This document shows positions 34,445 through 34,820 of a stretch of 34,820 bases of DNA, one piece after another. Position 1 is the first letter of the stretch, and each line of letters opens with the position of its first letter. The notes below the pieces were generated by a model that did no database searches, was not told the origin of the DNA, and saw only the letters and a list, made by a program, of their open reading frames with translations. The stretch is taken from NCBI GenBank assembly GCA_002328485.1, contig DCUF01000017.1, positions 193 to 35,012 on the forward strand, in the 5' to 3' direction. Made by a program: the position numbers and the translations under genes. Source of the stretch: Deltaproteobacteria bacterium UBA2221. GTDB lineage: Bacteria > Desulfobacterota > Syntrophorhabdia > Syntrophorhabdales > WCHB1-27.

Positions 34445-34820
34445 GTCGACTGCCTGTCTCCTGGGGCGCAGAGGTCATCGGCGTCAATGTCATGGACCCA
34501 GCCCCATGAAAAAACGGGGTTTCTGACCGGCGTCACTTCAGAAAACCACCGGCAAGGCGCTCCGCCTTCCTCTTCCGGGAGGGAGATCGCATGGCCATTG
34601 AATCTCTCACCCGCTGGTAAGGATCGCTCAAAGAATCGCCCCACCTCATCCCGGCCGAGGACGTAGAAGCCCGACACCACTTCCCCCGAACTGAACCCTT
34701 GAATAGCAAGAAGCTCCCTCAAGAATTCCGTTGGATCGTGGATAAGACGGGATCTACAGATACTTGGTGATGATCGCTCCTATTCTTGCTTTGACTGTGA
34801 CTTTTCAAGTCATTGGACCC
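34445..34820 (-). other. Region after trmFO with an unrecognised minus-strand open frame
   Basis: No gene is firmly supported. On the minus strand a frame open from about 34780 to 34213 reads EFLRELLAIQGFSSGEVVSG and PVRNPVFSWGWVHDIDADDL with codon use like real genes, but it has no ATG, only a TTG at 34722 with a poor ribosome site, and it runs 230 bases into trmFO on the opposite strand. It may be a gene remnant. On the plus strand CCCC-10 bases-GGGG near 34502-34519 could be a weak terminator for trmFO. Confidence 0.25.

Noticed and set aside
1..34820. CRISPR array, tRNA or rRNA genes
   Set aside because: No regularly spaced repeats, no cloverleaf-like segments with CCA or conserved T-loop, and no rRNA core sequences were seen in the gaps between genes.

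Overview
The window is about 34.8 kb of GC-moderate, gene-dense bacterial chromosome. No tRNA, rRNA, CRISPR array or intact mobile element was found. The gene set points to a strictly anaerobic deltaproteobacterium-like organism (Desulfobacterota, perhaps a syntroph of the Syntrophales/Syntrophorhabdales type). It includes a tungsten-type aldehyde:ferredoxin oxidoreductase, a benzoyl-CoA-reductase/2-hydroxyacyl-CoA-dehydratase-family system, a NifU/NifS/IscR iron-sulfur operon, a hydantoinase-type protein and a selenocysteine-containing peroxiredoxin. This taxonomic placement is inference from gene content only.

Layout. (1) 1-867, minus: the N-terminal part of a hydantoinase/oxoprolinase protein running off the window edge. 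(2) 1100-4074: two related MinD/FlhG-like ATPases. One is fused to an N-terminal J domain (minus); the other follows a PilZ protein (plus). They are arranged divergently. (3) 4091-4552, minus: a BCP-type peroxiredoxin with an in-frame UGA exactly at the peroxidatic position and a hairpin just downstream that fits the bacterial SECIS model. (4) 4710-9402, minus: nadA, then the cysK-iscR-nifU-nifS operon (transcribed in that order), which couples cysteine synthesis to Fe-S assembly. (5) 9663-11695, plus: a single-subunit HgdB/BcrC-like protein plus its ATP-dependent activator, behind a good sigma-70 promoter. (6) 11779-14229: zupT (minus), a HAD phosphatase and a small CxxC protein (plus). (7) 14230-16200: a decayed stretch with a frameshifted alpha-glucan phosphorylase remnant and a structured segment that may be a truncated group II intron. 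(8) 16198-20302, plus: a small putative lipoprotein overlapping a three-part glycosyltransferase (GT2-GtrA-ArnT-like), then an HtrA-like protease. (9) 20325-25347, minus: an alpha/beta hydrolase and an AOR-ferredoxin-FAD oxidoreductase module. (10) 25524-34444, plus: a housekeeping run of rarA, a YhaM-like exoribonuclease, rsmE, an RDD protein, a YdcF-like membrane protein, dprA, topA and trmFO, with many start/stop overlaps.

How the parts fit. Many products need Fe-S clusters: NadA, the HgdB-like pair, AOR and its ferredoxin, and IscR itself. The cysK-iscR-nifU-nifS operon would supply those clusters, with IscR as the likely sensor. The AOR module would exchange electrons between aldehydes/acids, ferredoxin and a pyridine nucleotide.

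The strongest observations for follow-up are the selenocysteine peroxiredoxin with no cysteine at all (a 1-Sec enzyme that ordinary gene calling would truncate), the J-domain/MinD plus PilZ/MinD divergent pair, and the single-subunit double-cubane-cluster-like reductase.
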